From assembly GCA_021014325.1 (NCBI GenBank), contig CM037476.1, forward strand, positions 18,078,827 to 18,142,826: a stretch of DNA of 64,000 bases, written 5' to 3'. The DNA comes from Plazaster borealis (Eukaryota; Echinodermata; Asteroidea; Forcipulatida; Labidiasteridae). Below, in pieces: positions 32,576 to 45,900 of the stretch (positions are counted from its first letter, which is position 1; every line of letters starts with the position of its first letter). The position numbers and the translations under genes were made by a program. The notes beneath the pieces were generated by a model that did not search any database, had not been told where the DNA came from, and saw only the letters and a list, made by a program, of their open reading frames with translations.

Positions 32576-33856
32576 CTTTACACTTGTCAAACAACAAACA
32601 GTGCTACGACTGTCAATAACCGTGGAAATTTTAACTACAAGTTCAATGGTAATTCCAAACCTACAGCATGGAACTTATTAGAGATTCAATGAACCTTTAT
32701 AGAACCAAACCTACATGAGTTTTCATGGGAACGAAACAAACGCACACTTAAATTGTCACTGATGTGTACGCACACAAGAAATTACGATGTGAGATGCGGA
32801 GATGCCTTCCCTTAGCCGATAATATTTAAAATGATTCAATTCATTGAATAGAATAGGTGAAACTGAAATAATTATTCTTACATTCGATTTGGAACTAATG
32901 AATTACAAGGCAAAATAACACTCCAAAAATACATTAACAATAAATGCAAAGATTTTTGTATAATGCACATTCTCAGTACAACCATCATAACTACTACTAA
33001 ACTACAGTTAGAAATCGTGTGCGGGAGTGATGCCGTCCCTCAAATACACACAGTGAAATGGAATAGCACTACCTGGGGTGGTTTCTGAGGTATACAGGGG
33101 GTTTACAGGGGGTACAGCGATATACGGGTGCTGCAATACATACAACATTAAAACCGCAAACAATTGCTATAATATCTTAACTGGTGAACCTCAATACATG
33201 TACAAATACACATGTGCGTCCATTAACAACGCTATCAATGTAAGACTATTATGCAGGTGAACTTAAACACCCCAAATAGACCATACAAGTTACAAGAAAG
33301 CATCAACAAAAACATCTTAATACTTTTTTAAAACGTGTACAACGAGACCCAAATTAATCTTGCAAGTAAGAAGCGATAACTGACAGTCTCCATAGGCGTG
33401 CGCCCCAAGAGTGCACCCCAAGCGCAATAACAATACTATGGTGTAGTCGACACCTATAGGCCAATGTGATACCGGTACAAGAACCACTGAATGTACCTGT
33501 GATATTGTAATATTCAATTTGTCACGAACAATGTATATTTGCTTTCCCAAGGTCTGCATTGAAATAAATGTACGCCTATACTTGAACTTCAAGTGTGTCT
33601 ACCCCTCAATCTAACCACCCCACCGAGAGAATGGTTTAACCCTTTTATCACATTATGTAGATTTCATTGCCACTGTCGCTGTTGTTGTTGTCATAATGAT
33701 ATTGTGGTTTGCGCGGCCATTTTTCGCATTGTGATTCATAGGTTACAGCAGAATACAACCAGAGTACTGGTTTGACCCGTCCTGTCATGCATGTACACTC
33801 TCCAACCGTTAATGTACAAAATTACTCGACCTGTGGCTAAGATTGATCTTGCAAAA
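32576..33856 (+). promoter_or_regulatory. Upstream region of LDLa gene 2
   Basis: Closely matches 53657-54955 upstream of gene 3, from CTTGTCAAACAA to the ATG, with small indels. Such long similarity fits a tandem duplication including the promoter. No TATA box can be assigned with confidence. Confidence 0.5.
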
Positions 33857-33938
33857 ATGGCCGTCAAAACCAGTTTCGTTTATGCTGTAGCTGTGATCGT
33901 TTTCACTGGCGTGTGCGATGTGTACGGGCAGCAGGGAG
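33857..33938 (+). CDS. LDLa gene 2: signal-peptide exon
   Basis: ATG 33857, donor G|GTAAGG. Encodes MAVKTSFVYAVAVIVFTGV with VYGQQG at the end. Confidence 0.85.
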
Positions 33939-36900
33939 GTAAGGCTTTTAATCAGTACGTTTTCCCATGTGTTATATCTCGTTTTGAAACTGAATTTTAA
34001 AATAATTTTCGTAGTCAAAACAGGTCAGCAGAGGGAGCTGAGATGGTGTCAGGAATGAAATAAATGGCACAGGGATGCACCACACTAAATAAACTCCAAT
34101 AGTAACCAACGCTTAATGCTAAATATTCAACAAATACTCACAAAAATATAATATAAAGTCTGTCTCTCAGCCTCTTGAAAACCAGCCAAACATACATTCG
34201 GACAACTAAACTGCAGATTTCTTTTCAATATTTGGAAGGTTAGCCGTTTTGGATTTTTTGCTAAATACCCCAGAAAAAAACACTCCCGAAAAATGTGCTT
34301 TTCCCCAAACCGATTTGCTGCCAGTTACGTGAAGCACTTATCCACTTCCCAAGCCAAATAGGATCAACTTTAAAGCCTAAATGTATCCAGTCTCCTCAAA
34401 AGTTGAAACACAGAGCCCCCAGGTTCGGATAGATTGTTATATTTACACAATATATTAATTGCATGACCCCCAAAACGTTAATATTCAAAAGTAACTGTGG
34501 GTTTACAAAACATGATAATTAGCTTGGCGCATGAATTTTGGCCTACTTAGTGTGGAGTACCCCCATAGTGATCAGGGGTTGTTAAAGCGCCGTGAGCGTC
34601 ACTGAGTGACGAACTTAAGCGCTAAGCCACTGTTATTATTCAGGCAGCACAGGCTGCATACTCCCAAGGGAGCTGAGATGGTTTGAGGAATGAAATAAAA
34701 TGCCCGATGATCATGGGTAATATCGTTCGAGCGCCACGAGCGTCACTGAGTGATGAATTTGAGCGCTATATATCAAGCCACCATTTTTCGCAAAGGTATA
34801 CAGACAGTGTTTAATATAATATGTTGTTTGTTCAATATGTCTGAGTGATAGGAGAAACCACTTCTGGATGGAAACGGGGCTATTTTAGACCCCAACCTTC
34901 CCACCGTTAAATTTAAAGTAAATTTGTTTCCGTAGATTTATTTGCAGGGGGAAGTTATTGTGAGCCTGTTTTATTTGAGGCACGTTGTGTATAGATATTG
35001 TGCCAGCGACCAGACTATATACTATAAAATCATTTGGAAGGGTGCAAGAAAGGAAATCAAGTCCGAGTCCCTAGCCCTGTCCAGATGTTCGAGTCCGAGT
35101 TTGAGTCACTGATCGTCGTCCGGGACGAGTCATTAAAATGTGAACAATAATGTCAAACAAAATTTTTTTTCAGAAATAATGCATTATTTTTCCAGATCCC
35201 GTGTTTAAATCAAAACTTTCGGTACATAGTCAGATCAATTCAAAAGTACAAATTACTTGTCATTTCATCACAGCTACACCGGCACCTTGTAATACGTCTG
35301 TTATTGGTGATTATCAATGCAATGATGGGAATGGATGCTACAGTGATTATGATAAATGCGACTCATTTCATATATGTGCAGACAGATCGGATGATTCGAA
35401 CTGTGGTAAGTATTGCCTTACTATACTGAGAGTAATATAGTGTATTAATGTTATGTTGATTTTACCCTCAGGCCCTTGAAAACAATGTATAGTCAGTACT
35501 TTCCGAGTCTTGCGAGAAAAACAAATCAAAAGTTCAAACATTCCTGAATCCGCACCTGGATGTCTTTAACGTGTTAATGCATATTTTCTCCATGGTATAT
35601 GGCACATTTTCTCTCTTTTCTCTAACCCTACCTGTGGCGGTTGCAGTTTCTATGTTTATACAAAATGTCCTAATCTCAGAATGCTCAATAATGACTTCAG
35701 CAATGTTCACTCTGTCAATTCACTTTGTTCATTAAAGCTGCTCCCTTGGTTTATTCTAGCTTGTAACTTCACAGATTCACAAGTTCAAGTGATCAATAAT
35801 ACACTAGTTCGCTTATTCACTATTCACTGTTGTTTCAATGTGTGTCACTGTGTGTCACTGTTTTATCTTTCACTATTCACGTAAAAACTGCAATAAAAGA
35901 AATAGGAAATACAAATAACTAATCTGATTGGAACATGACTTAACCACCGAAAGACACTTTCATTTACATTTAATGCGAAGGAGAATACTAATAAAAAGCC
36001 TCAAAGGTCAAAGGTCAAAGGTCATCTCAACGGTGAACGATATAGAGGAGGGTACATGTGACCGTACAACAATAATCCACATGTGCACTATATAACAACA
36101 AGAAAATCTGGCCCTAAAAAAGGCCTTAAAATCCAACTTGGAAGTCAAAAGAACAATTGTATAATATTTGCTAATAATCAAACTTTACTTTACCTCTGTC
36201 CTCGGGTCATGGGATTGAAAGGACGCCCATATAAACTGGCAAAGAACTTCTGTAATTTAAGACGGAGACAACGCGAGACAATTAATGTCTATCTAACGTA
36301 AAGACGAAGGGCGCCACCAATCGTCCAAGCTTAGACCCATTCATCAGCAGTTACACTACCCCTTAACATTATCATGACTATACAGAAAATAATGGCCTCA
36401 CGTTTCGACCCAGTAGCAGAGTCTTTCATTAAAGGCTAAAATGACTAATCGGAATTTCTTAGGCCTAGAACAATGCGGGTTTAACATTGAAAATACGTAG
36501 GTAAATGTATCTTGGCCTATTCCTTCTTCGAAGTTAATCCGTGCACGAATTTACAATATTACTAAACAAACTTACCATGTTTGGGATATGCAGCGCACGT
36601 ATGTGAGATCGGAGTCGGAGGTTACGTATCGAATTGCGGCTAAGGCTGTAACTGGGGCTGGTGCATGCTAACGGCTTCTAGTGGGAATAATAGTCCATGA
36701 GCCAGCCCCACTTGCCGGTACCAACTCAAGGGACTAATTCTAATATCACTTTTCTTGTTGCAAATAATCCATAACTTATTATAAACTATGATAGCCTTTC
36801 CAAAAAATAGATTTCTACCAGTTTTCGAAAGATTTTCACCGTAAAACCTTAAACCTCTTAGCCTCTTCCGTTATTGATGAGTCAACGGCCGTTTAGATAG

Positions 36901-39900
36901 TACAAATTTGTTAAGCCCATGTGTTTGCACGGAGAGTGAATATTTGAGTGTGCATACTCAAACAGCCGTTGTATTTGTCACATGGCAAGCATGCTGCCTG
37001 TGAACAATGTTTCTTTTTGTCAATAATTGCTGATGTACTTTCCTTAACAGTCATCAAGAGGAATTAATTGGTTTAAGTATCTTTTTGTTGAAAAATGCCT
37101 TTGCTGTACGTTACATAACATTGCCTTTGGTATATAAATGTTGTTTGTAAAGTTCAGAGAAGGTTGTGGTGCAGTTTTATTCTATCAGAATAGTAGGTCA
37201 TTACTTGAGTTGAGTATGCAGCACCTGTCTGGTTACGGTGTTATCAAACTGAATCTACAATACACTCTGGAGAGAGTTCAGATGCGTTTTTGTGTTTTTG
37301 TTAGGTCTCCCTAGAAGTGCTCTAAATACTTCTGTCAAAGAAAAGTGGATTTAGGGAGAAACATTTCCACCAAAGATTATAGAGTGCCAAAGGCGCTCTA
37401 TAATCTTTGATTTCCACCAAATCTGTGCAGGCCCACTTACCCGTATCGGGGATAGGGGTGGGGTGGCGATGGCCGAGGGTGCCCCTTACCATTTGTTACT
37501 GCTAACAATTGCGCTATAATTTCTTTTTCTTTAACCACTCAAATTCAAAAGAAAAACAGTAGAGTGGAAGAAGCCTAGTATAAGAGATGCCTGGAAGAAG
37601 GAAAAAAAGAACAAAAGTTCCCCGCATGCAACCCCTCACTAATTTCTGGTCAGGGGAGCCACCCATAGCCGGTAGATGATTTCTAAGTAATTAAGTAAAA
37701 TAGTGAAGGCTAAAAACACCAGTTGATTTTATTTTAGAGGGAATCGAATCCTAAAGCCTGGGAAAACGATAAAAAGAAAGTGACGAGCAGATGAGCAGCG
37801 CAGCACTTTTTTCTCGGCCATTTAAAATGTCCTTCCTCAATGATCAGAGTGTCAAGGGTTATGCAACAATAACTATCAATTGGAAAAGCAAACATGTTAT
37901 ATAATTTTAAAAAACAGCGTCGTAAAATTAAAATAAAGAATATAGGCCCCCCAAAAATAACAATACAAAATAAAATAAAATAATATTCAGGTCCAATGCG
38001 TTGCATGTCCTCCACGGCGGACCGACCAAAACTGCTCTTGGGTCGACCTTTTTCTGTTATTTTTTCTGTCATTCATAATAAATGAAATTTACAAATTTTC
38101 TGTGTATTACATTTCTGAAATCCAGGTTTTAGTACTACAATTATACTTCACAATGTAAACAGAATTGATCTAGATCGTACCGACCGCTGCACCCGTGTTG
38201 TCCTCGGTCAGCATAATGGGCGAACGGGGCATCACATTCACGGCACGTTCTTACTGTTTTTTTTACTCAGTTTGCACTTTTCCCCTCCTTTTCATCAACA
38301 AACAACAAAACAGCTTACCTCTACAACTCTATATAAATATATACACACACTGATTGTTTACTTATAAAGGTCTAAAATCAACTGTAAACTGTCGACATGT
38401 CGCCAAAGCGAAAACAAGATGGCTGCCGATCTGTTTTTAATGACAGGCAGCAAAGTGATAAATACAACGGCTGTTTGAGTATGCACAATCAAATTATTAT
38501 CTCTCCATGCAAACACATGGGCTTAAAAAATGTTACTATTTAAACAGCCGTTGACTTAACAATAACGGAAGAGGCTAAGAGGTTTCAGATATTACGGTCA
38601 AAATCTTTCGAAAACTGATAGAAATCTAATTTTTTGGACAGGCTATCATAATTTATGGTAAGTTATGGATTATTTGCAACAAAAAAAGTAATATTAGAAT
38701 TAGTCCCGCGAGGTGGTACCAATCATGTTGAATTTCAGCACCTGGCTCATGGACTATAACGCACAAGGGACACGTTGTGGCGCAGCCGGGATTCCGGACC
38801 CAGCCCGCTATAAAGTCAGCCTATTTTAACACCTGATCGCTAGCCTCGTGTGTGCTGGTTATGGGCCCGGCCATGCGGTACACTCGCACCAGCGGTGACT
38901 CGCACTGCAGGACTGGTGAAATGTGCTTCGTGTGTCATTACTAATCTATTGTCCGGGGATGGCAACTCGCCTATGTTTTGCGTTAATTGCTGGTTTTTGT
39001 TTGTTGTATGAATAAGATTATTTTGAGAAATGTAAAGGTGCTGTGTATAATAATACAAACGGGGTTGTCAGTGAACCCTAATTTGGTTCCAATAGCTCGA
39101 TATAAAGTGTGGGGAGGGGGGGGGGGCAAAATGACTACCGGTTCAAAAATGGGAGGAAACGGCCCCGCCCCCCCGGTTCCGCCGCCGGTGCCTTTGTGCA
39201 AATATGACCATTTACTCAGGGCCTTTAGACCATCCTAAATAGGCCTACTTCAAGTTGGAAGTCAACAACGCCCAACAAGTTATTGTGCAAAATATCTACA
39301 CCCCTAGACCTTTTACTTTTAGCTCTCATAACTGTCTAGTATAGAAAGTTTTGAAGGCCCACAAAGTATTCATGAGACCGTCGCTCTGTTTTCTCCCTCT
39401 TTAGTGGGGTGCACACCTCGTGTCAATGTCGGACCTTAGCCCAATCAGGACCCTAGTTTTATGAAAAACGGCCACGACTCAATAAAATGTTTACGTGTCA
39501 CTGACGCCAATCTCGAAGAAATAATATTTTTAATGAGCTAACTTTTTGTTTATTTTGTTTATTCTCCCAATTGACTGAATATTAGACAGATGCATTGGTA
39601 CGCTTTCTTTCTACTGCGTGTCATCTCGTCAATGTGTGTTAAAGAGTGGCATCTGCGATGGCCTTCAGGAATGCCTGTATGGTGAAGACGAAAACGTGAC
39701 AATTTGTTGTATGTATCCAGTTTTATTGTATCGGTTTATATTTGGCACTATTACGTGCAATAACAAATCTCAAAAGAGAAAACTTCTGGATAGAAAACGA
39801 GTTCATTTCAGACCCACCCTTCCAACCGTTAAAATTAAAGTCCAATCTTTTCCGTTGATTTCTTTGCAGAAAGAATACTTACAAATCTTTCAGGGGAAGG

Positions 39901-42900
39901 TATTGGGAGCCCGTTTCATTTGAGGCACATTGTTTATAGATATTGTATCAGACTACTATTAAATCATTTGGAAGGGTGCAAGAAAGATGTGTTATAGCAG
40001 CTCCCAGACTTCCATATTTGTATTCATCATATTCAATGACTGTTGGTGATTATTAAAGCAAATTACTTGGTTTATGATTGAACCTTTATTTTTAAGTGTT
40101 CACGATTGGACTTCAAACCTGATTTTGTTTGTCATGCAAAGTTGGCGTAATGTACCTGGGTTCATATTTCTCGAGTCCGAGTCACAGACATAAAGTCCGA
40201 GTCCCGGGTCCTAGTCCAGATGTTCGAGTCCGAGTTTGAGTCATTGATCGTCGTCCGGGTACGGGTCATCAAAATGTGACTCGATCGGACTCTAGTCCGC
40301 GTCTGACTCATAACTCATACCTCAGTCTGATAGTTGGTTGTGTATAATTGAATGTTTTTTTTTTTTACATAAAAGAGGCAACATCAAAGTCATGCCTGCG
40401 ACTCTCCGTACTGTTTTTTATATTTATTTTGTTGTCGGTCTATTCATGTAAAATGTAAAATAAGATATTATTTCAGAAACAATGCCCTTTTTCCGGATCC
40501 CATTTTTAAAACAAACTTTTCGTACATAGTCAGATCAATTAAAAGTACAAATTACTTGTATTTTCTTCTCAGCTATACCGGAACCTTGTCGGTCTTTTGC
40601 TCTTGGTCAATATCGATGCAAGAATGGGATTGGATGCTACAGTGATCATAATAAGTGTGACTCTAACAGTAGATGTGGAGACAAATCGGATGATTTGAAC
40701 TGTGGTAAGTATTGCCTTACTAAAAAGCAGTTTTACACTGAGAGTATTATAGTGTATCAATATTATGTTGATTCTATCCTCACGCCGATGTGTAACAAAT
40801 AAGGTATAGCAATACTGTCCGAGTCTTGCGAAAAAAACAAATCAAAAGATAATCGAGTGGGATTCGAACCAACGATCCTTGTTTTTTATAGCAGTTATCT
40901 TGCAAACCGTTAGACCACTGACCATGCCTGTTGAAGAGAGGTCAATTCTTAGCAGTGGCTTCCGTAAACAATTAACATTAAAATTAAATGGGTTTTGCTC
41001 ATCAGTAAGTCATCGAGATTATACCAATGTGATTTTACATATATCTCCCTCGATTTCTTTACCCACGAGTATATTATCGTTTGATATTGTGGCGCGCATA
41101 CGTGACTTGTTATCCTCTTGGCGTATGCAATGGCACTTACTGTCGAAACCAAATAGTGAAACATTAAATGACTTCATAGAGCCTCAATCTCAGAATATCC
41201 CTCAGGCTGAACCCCAGTAAATAAACCCCCACAGCATTCAGTGCAAAATGCTCAAAATTTAAAGTTACTTTAAAAATACTCAGAAATCTTACAGAAATCT
41301 CACAGCTTTTTACAGTAAAGAGACAAATTATCCTTGACGCATAAACGTTTACCCTCAGTTCAATTTGACATGGGGTAGCCAATGTCCGTGGAGTTTCTCT
41401 CCTTCCAAATAAAAACACTCCTACACCTGTGTACATTTTTAAACGTCCGCGCATCACTCTTGAATAAATTGCCCCAAACCTCTGGGCAAATAGGACCATT
41501 TTCTCAGGGCCTTTAGGTCATCCAAAATACTTCGAGTTGGAAGTCAACAACCACCAGGTCACAATATCTACACCTTACCCCTTTTATTTAGCTCTCAAAT
41601 CTGTCTAGTATAGGATGTTTTGAGGGCTCACATTATAATATTCATGAGGCCGTCGCTCTGTTTTCTCCCTATTTAGTGGGGTGCACCCCTCATGTCAATG
41701 TCGGACCTTAGCCCAATCAGGACCCTAGTTTTAGGAGGTACGACCACGACTCAATAGATTTTTTGAAATTTTCACGTGTCACTGCCACCCTCAAAGAAAT
41801 AATATTGTTAACTTTTTGTTTCTTTTGTTTATTCTCCCACTTGACTGATTATTAGATAGTTGTACTGATACGAATTCTTTCTACTGCGTGTCATCTCGTC
41901 AGTGTGTGTCAGTGTATCTCGTCTGCAATGGCCATCCAGATTGCCTCCATGGTGAAGACGAAAATGTGACTTTTTGTTGTACGTATCAAGTTTTATTGGA
42001 TCGGTTTATACTTGACACTATTACGTGCAAAAACAAAATCACGAAAGAGAAAATTTCTTGATGGAAACGGGCCATTTCAGACCCACCGCTCCCACAGTAA
42101 ATTTAAAGTACAATCTTTTCCATTAATTTCTTTGCAGAAAGAATGCTTACAAAGCATTCAGGGGAAGGTATTGGGAGCCCGTTTCATTTGAGGTACTTTG
42201 TTTATAGGTGTTGTGCCAGGGACTAGACTACTATAAAATCATTTGGAAATGTGCAAAAAAAAAGAAAGATGTGTTTTAGCAACACTCGGGCAAACATAGA
42301 GTTAACCTTTTTTCATGTTTGTATTTATCATATTCAATGAGTGGTAGTCATTATTAAAGCACATTAATAAACACCTTGGAGAGTTTATGCACTCTGATCG
42401 GTCAAAGACTGGTCAGGTGGGGGTGTATTAACATGTGATATAAAGACCGGCTCGGTGAACTAGCGAATAAATGGCCCCTAAACAAGCATATTGTTGTGTA
42501 AAAGTCCTATGCACTATGTGCTTGTTGTGCGGGAAACTACCGGTATCAATCAACAAATCAACTCATTTCTTTTGTGCGTTTTGTTTTTTTGGTTTTTTTG
42601 TTTTTTGAACAGGACAGATGGTGCCATTTATTAATGGGATTAACAGTGTGATAACCCGGTCTTCACTGCGTGGTAATGACCTTGGTTGGTGGCTGGCCGC
42701 TGTTAGTGGACCTCGCCTTCGGCTCGTTCCATTAACAGCGGCCAGCCACCAACCCGGTCATTACCACGCAGTGAAGACCGGGTCATCAGACTGGTAAAGG
42801 GACACGTTGCCTTGGATTGGACGAGTTGGTCAAAAAAAGGCGTTTGTAACCGTTTGTTATAAATTGCATATGGTTAGAAAGTAGAATAAAAGTAGAATAC

Positions 42901-45900
42901 TATGATCCACACAAATATGCCTCGAAATTGCGTGGTTTTCCTTTTACTTTGTGAACTAACACGGTCGGCCATTTTGTGGAGTTGACTCCACAAAATGGCC
43001 GACCGTGTTTGTTCACGATGTAAAAGGAAAACCACGCGATTTCGAGACATATTTGTGTGGATTACAATCACATTTATTTCAATGTTGCCATTACATTACA
43101 AGCCAGGGTACAACGTTAAAGTTAACGTACAAGACAATAAATATATAAAGGCAAACCTTTACACGGAAGTTGAATAAATAATGACATAATAGGGCAACAT
43201 TTAGGCCTAGGGTGAAGCAAAAGCTTTTGTTCCCGATCATTGTATGCTACTTTTGAAACATCTTTCTAACCGATGCATTTTATAACAAACGGTTACAAAT
43301 GCTTTTGATAGACCAACTCGCCCGATCCAAGGCAACGTGTCCCTTTAATCCCTAATTATTTGGTTTATGATTGAACCTTTATTTTTAAGTGTTCACGATT
43401 GAATTTCAAACCTGATTTTGTTTGTCATGCAGAGTTGGCGTAATGTACCTGAGTTCATAATTCTCGAGTCCGAGTCACAGACATCAAGTCCGAGTACAGT
43501 CTGAGTCCAGATGTTCGAGTCCGATTTTGAGTCATTGATCGTCGTCCGGGTACGAGTCATCAAAATGTGACTCGATCGGACTCGAGTCATACCTCAAACT
43601 CAGTCTGATAGTTGGTTATCTATAATTGAATATTTTCTTAACATAAGAGAGGAAATGTCAAAGTCTTGCCTGCGACTCTGCATCCTGTTTTTTACATTAA
43701 TTTTGTTGTAGGCCTTTTCATGTAAAATAATAGGCTAAATTGTTTTTCAGAAACAATGCATCATTTTCCCAAGTCCCGTTTTCAATCACTTTCAGTAGGC
43801 CTACATAGCCTACATAGTCAGATTAATTAAAAAGTAAACATTACTTGTCCTTTTTTTTCCTCAGCTACGGAATGTACGTCTGGTCCTGGTTATATTCAAT
43901 GCAATGATGGAATTGGATGCTATGCTGATTATGATAAGTGCAACTCGTATAATGCATGCAATGACAAATCGGATGATTTGAGCTGTGGTAAGTATTGTCA
44001 TACTAAAAACAGTTTTACACTGAGGGTATTGAATTAATATTATGTTGATTTTTCCCTTACACCGATGTGTTTTACTACAAGTATATTACTGTCTAATATT
44101 GCGGCGTGCGTTGGTATAATTTGCTATCCTCTTGGCGTATGCACTGGCACTTACTGTCAACACCAAATGGGACGTTAAGCCGAAGGTCCTGTGTGTTGTG
44201 TAGTTTACGTAAAACAACCCAGTGCACTTATCGTAAAAAAAAGGGGTTCGCCCCGGTGTTCCTGGTTTGATCTGCAGCATATTGCGCCACAGCACCTTGT
44301 AAACCATTACATGGTGCTATGTAAAGGAACAGGTCTCATACTTCAAAAATATATCCCCGCATACCTTGTAGGAAAAACTGACCGTTTGTCTGTTCAAGCG
44401 CCTTGAGTACCTTTTTGGTAGATACGTGCACTATAATAAGACTTTATTATTATTATTATTATAGTGAAACATTAGATGACTTCATAGGTCCTCAAACTCA
44501 GAATATCTCCAAAGTGAACCCCAGTAAATAAACCCCCACAGCATACAGTTCAACATGCTCAATATTCAAAGTTACTTTTAAAATACTAAGAAATCTCACA
44601 GCTTTTTACAGTAAAGAGACAAATTATCCCTTGACGCATAAACGTTTACCCTCAGCTCAATTTGACACGGGGTAGCCAATGTCCGTGGACCATTTTCTCA
44701 GGGCCTTTAGGTCATCCAAAATACTTCGAGTTGGAAGTCAACAACCCCAGGTCACAATTGTGCAAAATATCTACACCTTACCCCTATTATTTAGCTCTCA
44801 AATCTGTCTAGTATAGGATGTTTTGAGGGCTCACATAACATTCATGAGGCCGTCGCTCTGTTTTCTCCCTATTTAGTGGGGATGCACCCCTCATGTCACT
44901 GTCGGACCTTAGCCCAATCAGGACCCTAGTTTTAGGAGGCACGACCACGACTCAATAGCACTTTTGAAATTTTCACGTGTCACTGCCACCAATCTCATTT
45001 AATGAGCTAACTTTTTGTTTCTTTTGTTTATTCTCCAAATTGACTTATTATTAGATAGTTGTACTGATACGCTTTCTTTCTACTGCCAGTCATCTCGTCA
45101 GTGTGTGTCAAATAGTCTCGTCTGCAATGGCCAACCGGATTGCCTCGATGGTGAAGACGAATACCCGACTTCTTGTTGTATGTATCCAGTTTTATTGTAT
45201 CGGTTTATACTTGACACTATTTCGTGCAATACAAAATCACAAAAGAGAAAGTTTCTTGATGGAAACGGGCCATTTTAGACCCCCCCCTTCCCACCGTTAA
45301 ATTTAAAATCCAATCTTTTCCATTGATTTCTTTGCAGAAAGAATGCTTACAAAGCATTCAGGGGAAGGTATTGGGAGCCCGTTTCATTTGAGGTACTTTG
45401 TTTATTAGGTATTGTGCCAGGGACTAGACTTCTATCAAATCATTTGGAAATGTGCAAGAAAGATGTGTTATAGCAACACTCGGGCAAACATAGAATCAAC
45501 TTCTTTCATGATTGTATTCATCATATTCAATGACTGGTGATTATTAAAGCACATTATTTGGTTTATGATTGAACCTTTATTTTTAAGTGTTCACAATTGA
45601 GTTTCAAACCTGATTTTGTTTGTCATGTAAATTTGGCGTAATGTAATTGAGTTCATATTTCTCGAGTCCGAGTCACAGACATCAAGTCCGAGTCCCATGA
45701 GCCCGAGTCCCAAGTCGTTCGAGTCCGAGTTTGAGTCATTGTTCGTCGTCCGGGTCCAAGTCATCAAAATGTGACTCGATCGAACTCAAGTCCACGTCAT
45801 AAATCATGTATCAAACTCAGTCCGATAGTTGGTTGTGTATAATTGAATAGTTTCTTAACATAAGAGAGGCAATATCAAAGTCTTGCCTGCGACTCTGCAT

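Noticed and set aside
37734..38072. 112-codon frame as a host gene
   Set aside because: It lies inside an element with long inverted ends and has no recognised domain; treated as transposon interior.
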